NCBI GenBank assembly: GCA_963837425.1
Contig: CAWINH010000005.1
Coordinates: forward strand, 124,001 to 188,000
Source: CAWINH01 sp963837425
GTDB lineage: Bacteria; Chloroflexota; Limnocylindria; QHBO01
DNA: 64,000 nt
Reading direction: 5' to 3'
Part shown: positions 51,449 to 64,000 of the stretch, piece by piece
Numbering within the stretch: position 1 is the first letter of the stretch
Layout: the number at the start of each line of letters is the position of its first letter
The notes under the pieces: generated by a model
Databases searched by the model: none
What the model was told of the DNA's origin: nothing
What the model saw: the letters and a program-made list of their open reading frames with translations, nothing else
Made by a program: the position numbers and the translations under genes

Positions 51449-52270
51449 GTGCCTGAGCTTCCGGATCTGACGGTCGTCGCCGAAGAGCTGGCGCGTCGCG
51501 CCAGCGGCCGGCGAGTCGCGGACGCATCGGCTCCGACGCCGATCCTGTTGCGAGCGACCCCGCAAGAGCTGGCCGACCTGGTCGGCACCTCGGTTGGCCG
51601 GGCGAGCCGCCGCGGAAAATTCCTGCTCCTCCCCTTCGAGGCCGACGGCGATGCGGCGAGGATTCTCGCAGCCAACCCGATGCTCGCCGGGCGCTTCTGG
51701 CTGCACGACGGCAGCGGAGCTCGCGTCCGGGCGCGGACCGGCCTTCGGCTGCGGTTTGAGGATGGCGGCGAGCTTCGGTACGTGGATCGCGAGATGCTCG
51801 GCAAGCTGTACCTCGTCGCCCCCGACGGGTTGGACGCGATCCCCGGGTGGTCCGAGATGGGGCCCGATGCCGACGACCCCGCGCTCACCCTCGAGGAGTT
51901 TCGGCGGCGGATCCGTCGCCACCCGGGCGAGCTGAAGTCGCTGCTGCGCAACAGCCATTTCGTGGCGGGCATTGGGAATGCCTACTCGGACGAGATCCTG
52001 TGGGAGGCGCGCCTCGCGCCGCGGCGGCGGCGGAGCTCGTTGAGCGAGGACGAGGTCGATCGGCTGTACATGGCCATGCGGAGCGTGCTCGCGGACGCGA
52101 CCGAGCAGGTCCGACGCCTGGTGCCGCCCGACATCCAGACCCAGCATCGCGAGTTCCTCAAGGTGCACCTCCGCGGCGGCGAGCCATGCCCGCGCTGCGG
52201 GCGCGACCTGCGACAGGTCGGCGGATCGGAGGCGACGACCTTCTGCCGGACGTGCCAGCCGCTCTTCTAG
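51449..52270 (+). CDS. Formamidopyrimidine-DNA glycosylase / Nei family
   Basis: 273 residues from a GTG. After removal of Met, the catalytic Pro2 and Glu3 are in place (PELPDLTVV; Fpg usually PELPEV). RRGKFLLL supplies the conserved Lys, the H2TH helix region includes GIGNAYSDEILW, and the zinc finger is CPRCGRDL...CRTCQ. It excises oxidised bases and nicks the abasic site. PELPDL could suggest either an Fpg or an Nei subgroup, so I leave the symbol empty. Confidence 0.9.
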   Translation: MPELPDLTVVAEELARRASGRRVADASAPTPILLRATPQELADLVGTSVGRASRRGKFLLLPFEADGDAARILAANPMLAGRFWLHDGSGARVRARTGLRLRFEDGGELRYVDREMLGKLYLVAPDGLDAIPGWSEMGPDADDPALTLEEFRRRIRRHPGELKSLLRNSHFVAGIGNAYSDEILWEARLAPRRRRSSLSEDEVDRLYMAMRSVLADATEQVRRLVPPDIQTQHREFLKVHLRGGEPCPRCGRDLRQVGGSEATTFCRTCQPLF

Positions 52271-52273
52271 GCC

Positions 52274-52978
52274 TCAGGGGATGATGAGCACCTGCCCGAT
52301 GTTGATGACCGAATTGAGCGCGATCCCATTCGCGTTGGCGATGGCCTGCGCCGTCGTGCCGAACTTGGCTGCGATCAAGCTGAGCGTGTCGCCGGCCTGG
52401 ACGCGGTAGGTACGGACGGTCGGGGCCGGGCTGGGAGATGGTGTCGGCGCCGGGGTCGGCTCGAGGGTGGGGGTCGGCTCCACCGTGGGCGTCGGCGTGG
52501 CCGTCGGCGTTGGGAGCGGTGTCAGCGTGGGCGTGAGGGTCGGAGTCGGAGACGGGGTCGCCGTCGCGGCCGGCCCCAGCATGGCCGCGATGCGCCCGCT
52601 TGCACCGCCGGCGATCGCAGCCAGCCCGAGGACCGCCACAGCCCCACCCACCAGCAGGCGGCGCGCACGCGCGCCCGTGAGACGGCCGGGGTTGAGACCG
52701 CGCCACGCAGGATCCGGCTCGAGGATCATCCGCGTCCGAAGCACCACGGCGTCAGGCGCCGGGCGGGGAAGCCGGGCGGCCTCTCGCTGCACGCGAGACT
52801 GGGCTGCCTGGTGCCGATCGCAGGCCCGATGCTCGTCGGTGAGGCATAGCCGCAGCTGTGTGCTCCGATCGAGCGCCTCGGGCGGATCGACCGCGATGCA
52901 GCGATGCTCGGGGTCGAAGCCGTCGATGGCGGTGCGGCCGTCGGCGGCCAGCGCCAGGTACGGACAGATGCGGTCCAT
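52274..52978 (-). CDS. LysM protein with Cys-rich N-terminus and membrane anchor
   Basis: 234 residues. The N-terminal cytoplasmic segment has the pattern CPYLAL...HRCIAV...LCLTDEHRACDRH, seen in other Chloroflexota-type LysM proteins and perhaps metal-binding. One membrane helix (about 108-128) follows, then a Pro/Thr repeat linker (PTPT-type, about 140-185) and a C-terminal LysM domain (TYRVQAGDTLSLIAAKFGTT) that should bind peptidoglycan outside the membrane. Confidence 0.85.
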   Translation of the reverse strand: MDRICPYLALAADGRTAIDGFDPEHRCIAVDPPEALDRSTQLRLCLTDEHRACDRHQAAQSRVQREAARLPRPAPDAVVLRTRMILEPDPAWRGLNPGRLTGARARRLLVGGAVAVLGLAAIAGGASGRIAAMLGPAATATPSPTPTLTPTLTPLPTPTATPTPTVEPTPTLEPTPAPTPSPSPAPTVRTYRVQAGDTLSLIAAKFGTTAQAIANANGIALNSVINIGQVLIIP

Positions 52979-53064
52979 CGAAATGAGGATAGCGTCCGCC
53001 GGGGCGGGGCACCGACGACGGCGGTCGGCGGCACCGGCAAAGGGTCGGTGGCGGGCATGAAATA

Positions 53065-53182
<118 letters not shown>

Positions 53183-53288
53183 TAGATCTTCAATTGGGGC
53201 GCCACCCGACACGGGCGGCTGCCAACCGGAGATGAGGAAGCATCGGTCGACGAGGACGGCCGGCGGCGATGCGCCGGCGTCGCGCGGT

Positions 53289-53316
53289 CCAGCCACGTGC
53301 TAGACGCGTGAAATTA

Positions 53317-53324
<8 letters not shown>
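53289..53324 (-). other. 23S precursor stem, 3' strand
   Basis: Pairs with 56383-56421 in four perfect blocks: CCAGCCA, CGTGCTAG, CGCGTGAA and TTAGGTCAAGC with their complements, separated by single mismatches. About 34 base pairs enclose 23S, the normal RNase III processing stalk. Confidence 0.85.
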
Positions 53325-56382
<3,058 letters not shown>

Positions 56383-56390
<8 letters not shown>

Positions 56391-56421
56391 TAACGCTTCA
56401 CGCGGCTAGCACGATGGCTGG
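56383..56421 (-). other. 23S precursor stem, 5' strand
   Basis: Complement of 53289-53324. It confirms the 5' boundary of 23S at about 56390. Confidence 0.85.
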
Positions 56422-56803
56422 CGCGTGCGCGTCGGTGCTCTCGCGCGGAGTCGTCCGCGCGATGCGTTCGGATTTCATCCTCGACGAAATCGATGCTTCC
56501 AAATCTTCGGTTGGTAAGGTCGGCGTTCGTGTGACGAACGCACGCCGCGTCTCGCTCCCTTGAAGTGACGGCCACTGGCCGGCTCACGCCTTGGGATGGA
56601 CCCCCGATGGGGCCCGGCGGCGTCAGCGGATGTCCACTGACCGATGAGCACGACAAGGGTCGCGCGCAGTGGTCAGAGGACCGGTCTTAGGGGCTGTTCA
56701 CAACGAACGCGAGGACGACCGAACGGCGGCATCCCCGCGAGAGCCGAGTAACTGTATCACCGGCCCGATTGAGGGTCAACCGAGCGGGCCCTAAAGGAAT
56801 TCG
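56422..56803. other. tRNA-Ala to 23S spacer, no gene
   Basis: 382 bases of transcribed spacer on the minus strand. I see no gene. It probably holds antitermination and processing signals. Confidence 0.6.
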
Positions 56804-56879
56804 TGGTGGAGATGAGGGGACTCGAACCCCTGACCCCCTCCTTGCAAAGGAGGTGCTCTCCCAGCTGAGCTACATCCCC
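56804..56879 (-). tRNA. tRNA-Ala (TGC)
   Basis: Acceptor GGGGATG/CATCTCC; anticodon arm CCTCC-TTTGCAA-GGAGG gives TGC. 3' CCA encoded. It is the usual spacer tRNA on the 23S side of an rRNA operon. Confidence 0.95.
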
Positions 56880-56888
56880 GGGGCGCCC

Positions 56889-56894
56889 ATTCTA
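56889..56894 (-). promoter_or_regulatory. Possible -10 element for tRNA-Ala/23S
   Basis: TAGAAT on the minus strand, about 10 bases before the tRNA-Ala 5' end. No convincing -35 is seen 16-18 bases upstream, so an independent promoter is only possible. Confidence 0.3.
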
Positions 56895-56941
56895 GCGCCG
56901 GGGATGGCCGTGGAGCCGCCGGCGCACTACGATGCGACGCG

Positions 56942-57775
56942 ATGCCGATCTACATGGATGTCCACCAGTCCCTGGGCGACGCGACTGCGGCGGACATCAA
57001 GGCCGCGCATCAGCGAGATCTGTCCCTCCAGGACAAGTACGGGGTGCAGTGGCTGACGTACTGGTTCAACAACCCTGATGGCCGCGCGTTCTGCCTGGTG
57101 GAGGCGCCGTCCCAGGAGACCGCGACCGCGTGCCACAAGGAGTCGCACGGTCTCATCCCCCACAAGATGATCGAGGTCGACCGACCGAGCGTGGCCCAGT
57201 TCATGGGGCCGTGGGAGCGCGATGCGCCGGCCACGCCGCGGCTCGACGGTCCCGAGTCGGCGCCGGATACCGGGGTGCGAGCAATCCTGTTCACCGACCT
57301 CGAGAGCTCGACGGACGTGAGCACTCGCCTCGGGGATGTCACCGCCCTCGAGCTCGTGCGCCGTCACAATGCCGTCGTGCGCGCCGCGCTTGCTGCGTTC
57401 TCTGGCCGTGAAGTGAAGCACACCGGCGATGGGATCCTCGCGTCGTTCACCCTGGTGAGCCGGGCCATCGAGGCGGCCATCGAGATGCAGCGACAGTTCG
57501 CGGGCCCGGCGCCGGCGGCGCGGATCGCGACGCGCGTTCGCATCGGGATCGCGGCTGGTGAGCCGGTGACGGAAAGCGATGACCTCTTCGGCGCCGCAGT
57601 GAACCTTGCGGCCCGCATCTGCGCGCACGCCGAGCCAGGACAGATCCTGGTATCCGGCAGCGTCAAGGAACTGGCCATTGGCAAAGGGTTCCGTTTCGAG
57701 GACCAGGGTGTCGCGTCCTTCAAGGGCTTCGCGGAGCCCATCGCCCTGTTCCGGGTGGAGGTCCCCGTAGCCTGA
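56942..57775 (+). CDS. DUF4242-class III nucleotide cyclase fusion inside the rRNA locus
   Basis: 277 residues. The N-terminal part (about 1-82) is DUF4242-like: MPIYMDVHQSLGDATAADI and the Cys/His pair in ETATACHKESHGL. The C-terminal part (about 115-275) is a class III adenylyl/guanylyl cyclase domain: AILFTDLESSTDVSTRLGD with the metal Asp, KHTGDGILASF, and RVRIGIAAGEPV.....FGAAVNLAARICA. It is on the opposite strand to the rRNA genes, between tRNA-Ala and the CofE-like gene. TACGAT lies 8 bases before the ATG, so a leaderless transcript is likely. Confidence 0.85.
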   Translation: MPIYMDVHQSLGDATAADIKAAHQRDLSLQDKYGVQWLTYWFNNPDGRAFCLVEAPSQETATACHKESHGLIPHKMIEVDRPSVAQFMGPWERDAPATPRLDGPESAPDTGVRAILFTDLESSTDVSTRLGDVTALELVRRHNAVVRAALAAFSGREVKHTGDGILASFTLVSRAIEAAIEMQRQFAGPAPAARIATRVRIGIAAGEPVTESDDLFGAAVNLAARICAHAEPGQILVSGSVKELAIGKGFRFEDQGVASFKGFAEPIALFRVEVPVA

Positions 57776-57784
57776 GAAAAGCGC

Positions 57785-58570
57785 CTAGGGCGGCGTGAGG
57801 CGGCGGCGCGGCTCGGGCGGCAGTGGATCGGACGCTGGCCAGACGACGCTGCGGACGACGCAGATCGGGGTCTGCTCGCTCGCCTGGCCGAGGGGGTTGT
57901 CCGCGAAGACGCGGGAGACGAAGCGCCGGTCCACGCCCGGGCTCGCTCCGAGCACGTTGCAGCCCGCGTCATTCGCATCGATGATCGCGACCGGGTGATC
58001 GAGCTCACCCGCGAGCTGTCGCGCCACCCCGTTCGGGTCGCGCGGCCCCAGGGTTGCCGCCTGGTTGTACGGAGCGATCGTGTAGCTCGTGGGGCCGTCG
58101 ATTGCGGCGGCCTGCGGGCCGGCGATCCGGTAGAAGAGGCCGTGGATCCCGAGCGGCTTGGTGAGACCGCTCACCCCGGCGGCCAGGAGGATCCGCGGGA
58201 CGCCGATCTCGTCGATCGCCAGCTGCATCGTCTGCGGGGTCCCAAGACCAATGCCGTAGCCGGGCCGGGTCACGAATCGGACGAGGAAGCGCGCCAGGCG
58301 CCCCGGCCGCACCTCCGTCATCGGGTGGGATCTGCCCTGCGTGATGGCGACCATCCGCTCGCTGACCGCCACTAGGGCAACCGAGCCGTCGAGCGGCTGC
58401 GCGTAGCGGATGGCGACCTCCCCCGGATCGTCATCGGCGGTGACCAGGTGGGTGCGGACCGGGTGACGCGCGTAGACCGTGCCCTCGACGGTGGCGTGCA
58501 GCGATCGGCCCTCGTTGGGCTCGGCCAGGATGCCGGTTGGGCGCTGCGCCGGCGGCGACGAGTTGGGCAC
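57785..58570 (-). CDS. CofE-like F420-0:gamma-glutamyl ligase family protein
   Basis: 261 residues from a GTG with TGGAGGGG 6 bases upstream. The family pattern is strong: VRTHLVTADDDPGEVAIRYA, VSERMVAITQGR, RPGYGIGLGTPQTMQLAID, DGPTSYTIAPYNQAATLGPRD and AIIDANDAGCNVLG. The family adds glutamate to coenzyme F420-0; standalone members also occur in species without a full F420 pathway, so the substrate is uncertain. It begins 34 bases after tRNA-Ile on the same strand and should be cotranscribed with 16S rRNA. Confidence 0.85.
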   Translation of the reverse strand: MPNSSPPAQRPTGILAEPNEGRSLHATVEGTVYARHPVRTHLVTADDDPGEVAIRYAQPLDGSVALVAVSERMVAITQGRSHPMTEVRPGRLARFLVRFVTRPGYGIGLGTPQTMQLAIDEIGVPRILLAAGVSGLTKPLGIHGLFYRIAGPQAAAIDGPTSYTIAPYNQAATLGPRDPNGVARQLAGELDHPVAIIDANDAGCNVLGASPGVDRRFVSRVFADNPLGQASEQTPICVVRSVVWPASDPLPPEPRRRLTPP

Positions 58571-58603
58571 GGCGGCCCCTCCATCGGCTTACGTGGAGTG
58601 AGT

Positions 58604-58680
58604 TGGTGGGCGTTTCTGGACTCGAACCAGAGACCTCTGCCTTATCAGGGCAGTGCTCTAACCAGCTGAGCTAAACGCCC
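58604..58680 (-). tRNA. tRNA-Ile (GAT)
   Basis: 77 bases, acceptor GGGCGTT/AACGCCC, anticodon arm CTGCC-CTGATAA-GGCAG (GAT), 3' CCA encoded. It lies 283 bases after 16S, the usual spacer-tRNA position. Confidence 0.95.
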
Positions 58681-58756
58681 CCTCGGGGGCGGCATCGTAC
58701 CCCGCTCGTCGCGACGCGCGCAACCGGAGTGGGGACCCGGCCGCAGGGCAAACGAA

Positions 58757-58780
58757 GAGCCGTCCTCGAAGGGACGGCTC
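58757..58780 (-). other. Hairpin in the 16S to tRNA-Ile spacer
   Basis: GAGCCGTCC and GGACGGCTC form a 9-bp stem with a 6-base loop, next to the 16S processing stem. It could be part of rRNA processing or a weak terminator-like structure. Confidence 0.5.
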
Positions 58781-58800
58781 ACGCAAGCCTTGACGGCTGG

Positions 58801-58816
58801 AGAGTGACAGGAACCC
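58801..58816 (-). other. 16S precursor stem, 3' strand
   Basis: AGAGTGACAGGAACCC pairs perfectly over 16 bases with 60544-60559 on the far side of 16S, with further pairs beyond one mismatch. Confidence 0.85.
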
Positions 58817-58961
58817 GCGTGAGTCCGCGGGCAGGTCTTGAGGTTGCGAGGTCAGCCGATCCCGCTTGCGCGGTGCCACCCCCCTCGCGGGATGGCGCTG
58901 ATGATCGGCCAATCGACCTGGAAGGTTCGGCCCTCGGCGAACCGAGGAACCGGGCACTCCC

Positions 58962-60471
<1,510 letters not shown>

Positions 60472-60543
60472 AAAACAAACAGTGGTCTTGCCCGAAGGCT
60501 CCACCACCGTTCTCAGTTCAGACTTGATCCGCTGACTTCGTGT

Positions 60544-60559
60544 GGGTTCCTGTCACTCT
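60544..60559 (-). other. 16S precursor stem, 5' strand
   Basis: Complement of 58801-58816; together they close a 16-bp perfect stalk around 16S. Confidence 0.85.
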
Positions 60560-61000
60560 TCAGCTGTTAAGGTCACGGTGCCGATGCAGATCGGCTTCGT
60601 TCGATTCGAGGCCTCCGTCACGGGGACTCGCGGTGCCAGGCGGCCCGGTCAACTGCTGTCCGGCGTTCCTGAAACACCCCGCCGACGTTCTGCCGGCGCG
60701 ACCACGGATGGTACGCGGCTTCCCCCACCCCGTCAAGCGAGCCCGGACGGAGTCGGCTCGGCGCATGAGGTTCGCGTCCGACCCGGCGTGCGTGAGGCGC
60801 GCACTTCGGAGATCGGGGCGGCGATATCGCCTCGTTCATGGCCCAAACGTCCATCCTGCGACGCATGTGGGTCCAAGCCGATGCGCCGATTGCCGATGCG
60901 TGCACCTGGCGCACGCCGCCCCTTCGCGTGGCGCACGGGCGACCCTGATCGCCTCCCCCGTCATCCGTTCGTCATCCGCAATGCCTAGGATCGTGCGCCG
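60560..61000. other. rRNA leader and divergent promoter region, no gene
   Basis: 441 bases between the 16S leader stem and the divergent ccdA-tlpA gene. The open frames here lack family resemblance and overlap the rRNA leader, so I call none. Confidence 0.6.
60708..60736 (-). promoter_or_regulatory. Candidate promoter of the rRNA operon
   Basis: Minus strand: TTGACG (60731-60736), 17 bases, TACCAT (60708-60713), about 230 bases upstream of 16S. Other rRNA promoters may exist. Confidence 0.5.
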
Positions 61001-62230
61001 ATGGCACTCGTCCTGCTCTTTGCCTTCGTGGCGGGAACGCTCACCGTCCTCTCCCCGTGCACGTTGCCGGTCGTCCCGTTGCTGGTTGGCTCGGCCACCG
61101 GCGGCGGCCGGCGCCGAGTGGCGGCAATCGCCCTTGGCTTCGCCGCCACGTTCGTGGGCACGACCGTGGTCCTCGCCTCGGTGCTGGCGGCGGCCGGCCT
61201 CACGACCGACCGGCTGCGCCTCCTGAGCGCCGCGCTGCTCGCGATCGTCGGTGCCGTGCTGGTGGTGCCGGCGCTCGGGACCTGGGTGGAGCGTCGGCTG
61301 GCGCCGGTCGCGCGCCTCGGGACGCGAATGGCGGCGGCACGCCGATTCTCGGGCTTCGTCGGAGGCCTCGTGCTGGGCGGCGCCATCGGCCTCATCTGGG
61401 CACCCTGCGTCGGGCCGATCATGGCTGCCGTCATCGCGGTGGCCGCCACCTCGGGGCCGACGCCGGAAGCTGCGCTCATCGCGGTGACCTACGTGGTGGG
61501 AGCGCTGCTGCCACTGTCGCTGATCGCCGGTGCCGCCCAGACGATGACCCGCGCCGTCGGCAGTCCGAGGGCCCGCTCGCGAATTCAGCGGGGTCTGGGC
61601 GGGGCCATGGTGGTCGCTGCGCTGCTCGTGGCCACCGGCCTCGACCTGCCCCTCCAGGCCGCCGCCGCCGACCTGCTCCCTGACGGCTGGGGAACCGCGC
61701 TCGTCGCGGTCGAGGACCAGTCGGCGGTGGCGGACCAGCTCGACGCACTGGCGCCGACCCCGACTCCGGCGCCACCGGAACTCCAGGACCTTGGGCTCGC
61801 CCCCGAGCTGACGGGGATCACCGACTGGATCAATTCGGGTCCGGTGACGCTCGCCTCGCTGCGAGGCAAGGTGGTCCTCGTCCACTTCTGGACGTTCGCC
61901 TGCATCAACTGCATCCACGTGCAGCCCTACGTGAAGGCGTGGTACGACAAGTATGAGAGTGACGGCTTCGTCGTGATCGGCGTGCACACCCCCGAGCTCT
62001 CGTTCGAACGCGACGTGAACAACGTCCGCACCGCGGTCGCCGACCAGGGCGTTCGCTTCCCGGTCGCCTTCGACCCCGCCTATGCGACCTGGCACGCGTA
62101 CGGCAACCACTACTGGCCCGCTTTCTACTTCATCGACAGGGAGGGCCGGATCCGCTACAAGACGGCCGGCGAGGGCGGCTACGACAAGTCCGAGGCGGTG
62201 ATCCGGGAGCTGCTCGCCGAGCCCGCCTGA
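61001..62230 (+). CDS. CcdA-TlpA fusion (DipZ-like thiol-disulfide exchange protein)
   Basis: 409 residues. Residues about 1-230 are a six-helix CcdA/DsbD-type electron conduit with Cys pairs in LSPCTLPVVP and WAPCVGPIMA. After a Pro/Thr linker comes an extracytoplasmic thioredoxin-like domain (about 265-409) with FACINCIH as the active site (CxxC as C-I-N-C) and GYDKSE. It carries reducing power from cytoplasmic thioredoxin to the outside, for example for cytochrome c or cell-surface proteins, as in mycobacterial DipZ. Confidence 0.9.
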   Translation: MALVLLFAFVAGTLTVLSPCTLPVVPLLVGSATGGGRRRVAAIALGFAATFVGTTVVLASVLAAAGLTTDRLRLLSAALLAIVGAVLVVPALGTWVERRLAPVARLGTRMAAARRFSGFVGGLVLGGAIGLIWAPCVGPIMAAVIAVAATSGPTPEAALIAVTYVVGALLPLSLIAGAAQTMTRAVGSPRARSRIQRGLGGAMVVAALLVATGLDLPLQAAAADLLPDGWGTALVAVEDQSAVADQLDALAPTPTPAPPELQDLGLAPELTGITDWINSGPVTLASLRGKVVLVHFWTFACINCIHVQPYVKAWYDKYESDGFVVIGVHTPELSFERDVNNVRTAVADQGVRFPVAFDPAYATWHAYGNHYWPAFYFIDREGRIRYKTAGEGGYDKSEAVIRELLAEPA

Positions 62231-62234
62231 GCGC

Positions 62235-62849
62235 TCAGTCCCGCTCGACCTGGCGGCGGCCCTGGAAGGATCGGATCAGGGTCACGTCGTCCGCGTACTC
62301 GAGGTCGCCTCCCACCGGCAGGCCGCGCGCGATCCGGCTGATGAGCGGGACGTGGGGCGCCAGCAGGTCGGCGAGGTACATCGCCGTCGCCTCGCCCTCG
62401 AGGTTCGGGTTCGTCGCCAGGATGACCTCCTCGATCCCTCCGGCAGCCGCCCGCTCGATGAGTTCACGGGCCTTGATCCGCTCGGGTCCGATGCCGTCGA
62501 TGGGGCTGATCGCCCCGTGGAGCACGTGGTAGCGGCCGCGAAACTCACCGGTGCGTTCGATGGCCAGGACGTCGAGTGGCTCCTCGACGACGCAGATGCG
62601 GCTCGCGTCCCGGCGGGTGTCACCGCAGATCGCGCACGGGTCGACGCCGATGTCGGTGATGTTGCTGCAGACCGAGCAGTAGGCGACCTGCTCCTTGATG
62701 CCGACGATCGCGGCGGCGAGCGCGCGCGCATCGGCTTCGGATGTCCGCAGGACGTGGTAGGTGAGGCGCTGCGCGGTCTTTCGACCGATGCCCGGCAGCT
62801 TCGAGAATTCCTCGATCAGCCGCGCGACCGGCGCGATGAGGGCGGACAC
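62235..62849 (-). CDS. recR: Recombination protein RecR
   Basis: 204 residues from a GTG. HhH segment LIEEFSKLPGIGRKTAQRLTYH, zinc finger CSVCSNITDIGVDPCAIC (about 57-74), and the Toprim domain (ICVVEEPLDVLAIE). With RecO or RecF it loads RecA at gaps. The dnaX-ybaB-recR order is typical. Confidence 0.95.
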   Translation of the reverse strand: MSALIAPVARLIEEFSKLPGIGRKTAQRLTYHVLRTSEADARALAAAIVGIKEQVAYCSVCSNITDIGVDPCAICGDTRRDASRICVVEEPLDVLAIERTGEFRGRYHVLHGAISPIDGIGPERIKARELIERAAAGGIEEVILATNPNLEGEATAMYLADLLAPHVPLISRIARGLPVGGDLEYADDVTLIRSFQGRRQVERD

Positions 62850-62859
62850 GGAGGCCGAT

Positions 62860-63228
62860 TCAGCCGATTGACGGTGGGAACGAGCCGCCGAGGCCGGGAA
62901 CGCCGGGAAGACCCATGCCGCCGGCGACGGACGCCATTCGTTCCCGCTCCAGCTGCTTGCTGCGAGTGACCGCGTCGTTCACCGCGGTCAGGACGAGGTC
63001 CTGGAGCATCTCGATCTCCTCGGGGTCCACCGCGCTCGGATCGATCTCGATCGTCCGCACCTCCTGGGCGCCAGTGATCACGACCCGCACCGCTCCCCCG
63101 CCGGCGGTGGCCTCCAGCGTCGTCTCGCGCAGCTCGGCCTGGGCCTGTGCCATCTGGGCCTGCATCTGCTGCGCCATCTTCGCGATCTGACCGATGTTCA
63201 AGGTGGGGCTCCCTTTGCGTCCTGCCAT
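62860..63228 (-). CDS. YbaB/EbfC nucleoid-associated protein
   Basis: 122 residues from the ATG at 63226-63228. The core is NIGQIAKMAQQMQAQMAQAQ followed by VRVVITGAQEVRTIEIDPSA and NDAVTRSKQLERERM. It binds DNA as a dimer. The C-terminal Gly/Pro tail (GGMGLPGVPGLGG) is a common feature. It sits 8 bases after dnaX and 10 bases before recR. Confidence 0.9.
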   Translation of the reverse strand: MAGRKGSPTLNIGQIAKMAQQMQAQMAQAQAELRETTLEATAGGGAVRVVITGAQEVRTIEIDPSAVDPEEIEMLQDLVLTAVNDAVTRSKQLERERMASVAGGMGLPGVPGLGGSFPPSIG

Positions 63229-63235
63229 TGTCTCG

Positions 63236-64000
63236 TCAGCGAACCTCGGGCACGTCGACGAGCTCGCCGCCCGTGATGCGGAGGACGCCTTCCAGCAGTG
63301 CCGCACCGTTCGCGTCCTGGGGATCCGCGGCCACCGCCTGCGCCACCGTCAGCGGCTCAAGCTCGACGTTGCTGGCGATGCAGTCGATCGCCCAGCTACC
63401 CCCGAGCGTCGAGCCGAGGAGTTCCTCGATGATGTGTGCCTTGGTGGCCGCCTTCTCGCGCATGAAGCCGCGCTCCTCCGGAAAGGCGAGCGTGAGGCGC
63501 GCGCCATCGAGCGCCACGGGGCGGCATTCGCGGAGCAGCGGCTTGATGGCCGGGGTGGCGTGCTCGATGACCTCGGCCCACCGGGCCCGCAGCGCGCCGA
63601 CCTCTCGAGCCGGCGGCGCGGGTTCGGGGTCGGGGTCCGCCACCGCGGCCGCGGGCTTCGTGGCGGCTGGCTTCGTGGCCGCAGGCTTCGCGGCGGCCGG
63701 TTTCGCGGCGCTGACCGGGCCGGTCGCGCGGGCCGTCGCGGGCGCGGTTGCAGGCGCTGCCACGGCCATGGGCTCGACGGCCAGCAGCTCCATCGCCAGC
63801 CGGGCGCGCCCTTCGCGCGCCCCGGCGCCGGCGGCCTCGGCGAGCGTGCGCAGGATGATAGCCAGGCGGCGGGCGCGTGGCGGGTCGCCGGCCGAGGCGA
63901 GGAGCCGGTGGCGCGCCTCGGCCTCGGCCTGGGCTGCCACCTGGCCCATGTCACGGCCGACGTCGGCCAGGGCGGCGAGCCGATCGAGGGCGGCGAGCGG
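63236..64000 (-). CDS. dnaX: DNA polymerase III subunit gamma/tau, C-terminal part (cut by window edge)
   Basis: The frame enters from beyond 64000 and ends at 63236. Visible are the end of the collar domain (ARRLAIILRTLAEAAGAG), an Ala/Lys/Pro-rich linker made of repeated KPAA-type units, and the C-terminal tau domain (LRARWAEVIEHATPAIKPLL and LTLAFPEERGFMREKA). The ATPase domains lie outside the window. The place upstream of ybaB-recR supports dnaX. Confidence 0.88.
   Translation of the reverse strand, partial: PLAALDRLAALADVGRDMGQVAAQAEAEARHRLLASAGDPPRARRLAIILRTLAEAAGAGAREGRARLAMELLAVEPMAVAAPATAPATARATGPVSAAKPAAAKPAATKPAATKPAAAVADPDPEPAPPAREVGALRARWAEVIEHATPAIKPLLRECRPVALDGARLTLAFPEERGFMREKAATKAHIIEELLGSTLGGSWAIDCIASNVELEPLTVAQAVAADPQDANGAALLEGVLRITGGELVDVPEVR

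Noticed and set aside
60542..60988. A 148-codon frame upstream of 16S on the plus strand
   Set aside because: It overlaps the rRNA leader stem and promoter region and has no recognisable protein features.

Overview
The window looks like a chromosome segment of a high-GC bacterium, most likely a Chloroflexota relative (a Limnocylindria/Ellin6529-type lineage is my best guess). This rests on GC-rich coding, many GTG/TTG starts, a standalone CofE-like ligase, DUF2652 and DUF4242 cyclase-type proteins, a Cys-rich LysM protein and a DipZ-like fusion. I could not run a 16S comparison; the full 16S gene at about 58964-60471 would settle it.

Nearly all of 1-31.6 kb is a minus-strand gene-expression supercluster. 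In transcription order it reads: tRNA-Tyr, tRNA-Thr, a membrane protein, rpmG, tRNA-Trp, secE, nusG, rplK, rplA, rplJ, rplL; then a 7.6 kb non-ribosomal interval; then rpoB, rpoC; a three-gene Fe3+-type ABC transporter; then rpsL, rpsG, fusA, tuf, rpsJ, rplC, rplD, rplW, rplB (cut by the window edge). Near-consensus TTGACA/TATAAT-type promoters precede rpsL, rpoB, rplJ, rpmG and tRNA-Tyr.

The interval between rplL and rpoB holds HPr, an Enzyme I N-domain protein, an SRPBCC protein, two convergent VIT1/CCC1-type transporters, small membrane genes and, directly upstream of rpoB, a 3.78 kb IS1-family transposon (18370-22152). It has 16-bp perfect terminal inverted repeats and an 8-bp target duplication. 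It carries an IS1-type transposase plus three passenger genes, all preceded by a shared TGCGTGAGAG motif. One passenger gene is broken by a nested IS481-family element with an ACTAGA target duplication.

31.6-52.3 kb is mixed housekeeping and accessory DNA: a three-gene operon of a ferredoxin/GltD-like flavoprotein with two paralogous membrane proteins (possible redox complex), a NarL-type two-component pair, a DUF2652-SRPBCC protein, a lipoprotein, a HYR-repeat surface protein, the rlmB-ispDF-PIN/TRAM-radA-clpC run, an S1 protein with long Ala/Glu/Pro tails, and mutM.

53-60.5 kb is an rRNA locus on the minus strand: 16S, tRNA-Ile, then a CofE-like gene (same strand) and a DUF4242-cyclase gene (opposite strand), then tRNA-Ala, 23S, 5S. 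Both rRNAs keep long flanking processing stems, but the internal spacer is about 2.6 kb and contains two protein genes. The window closes with a divergent ccdA-tlpA fusion and the minus-strand dnaX (partial)-ybaB-recR cluster.
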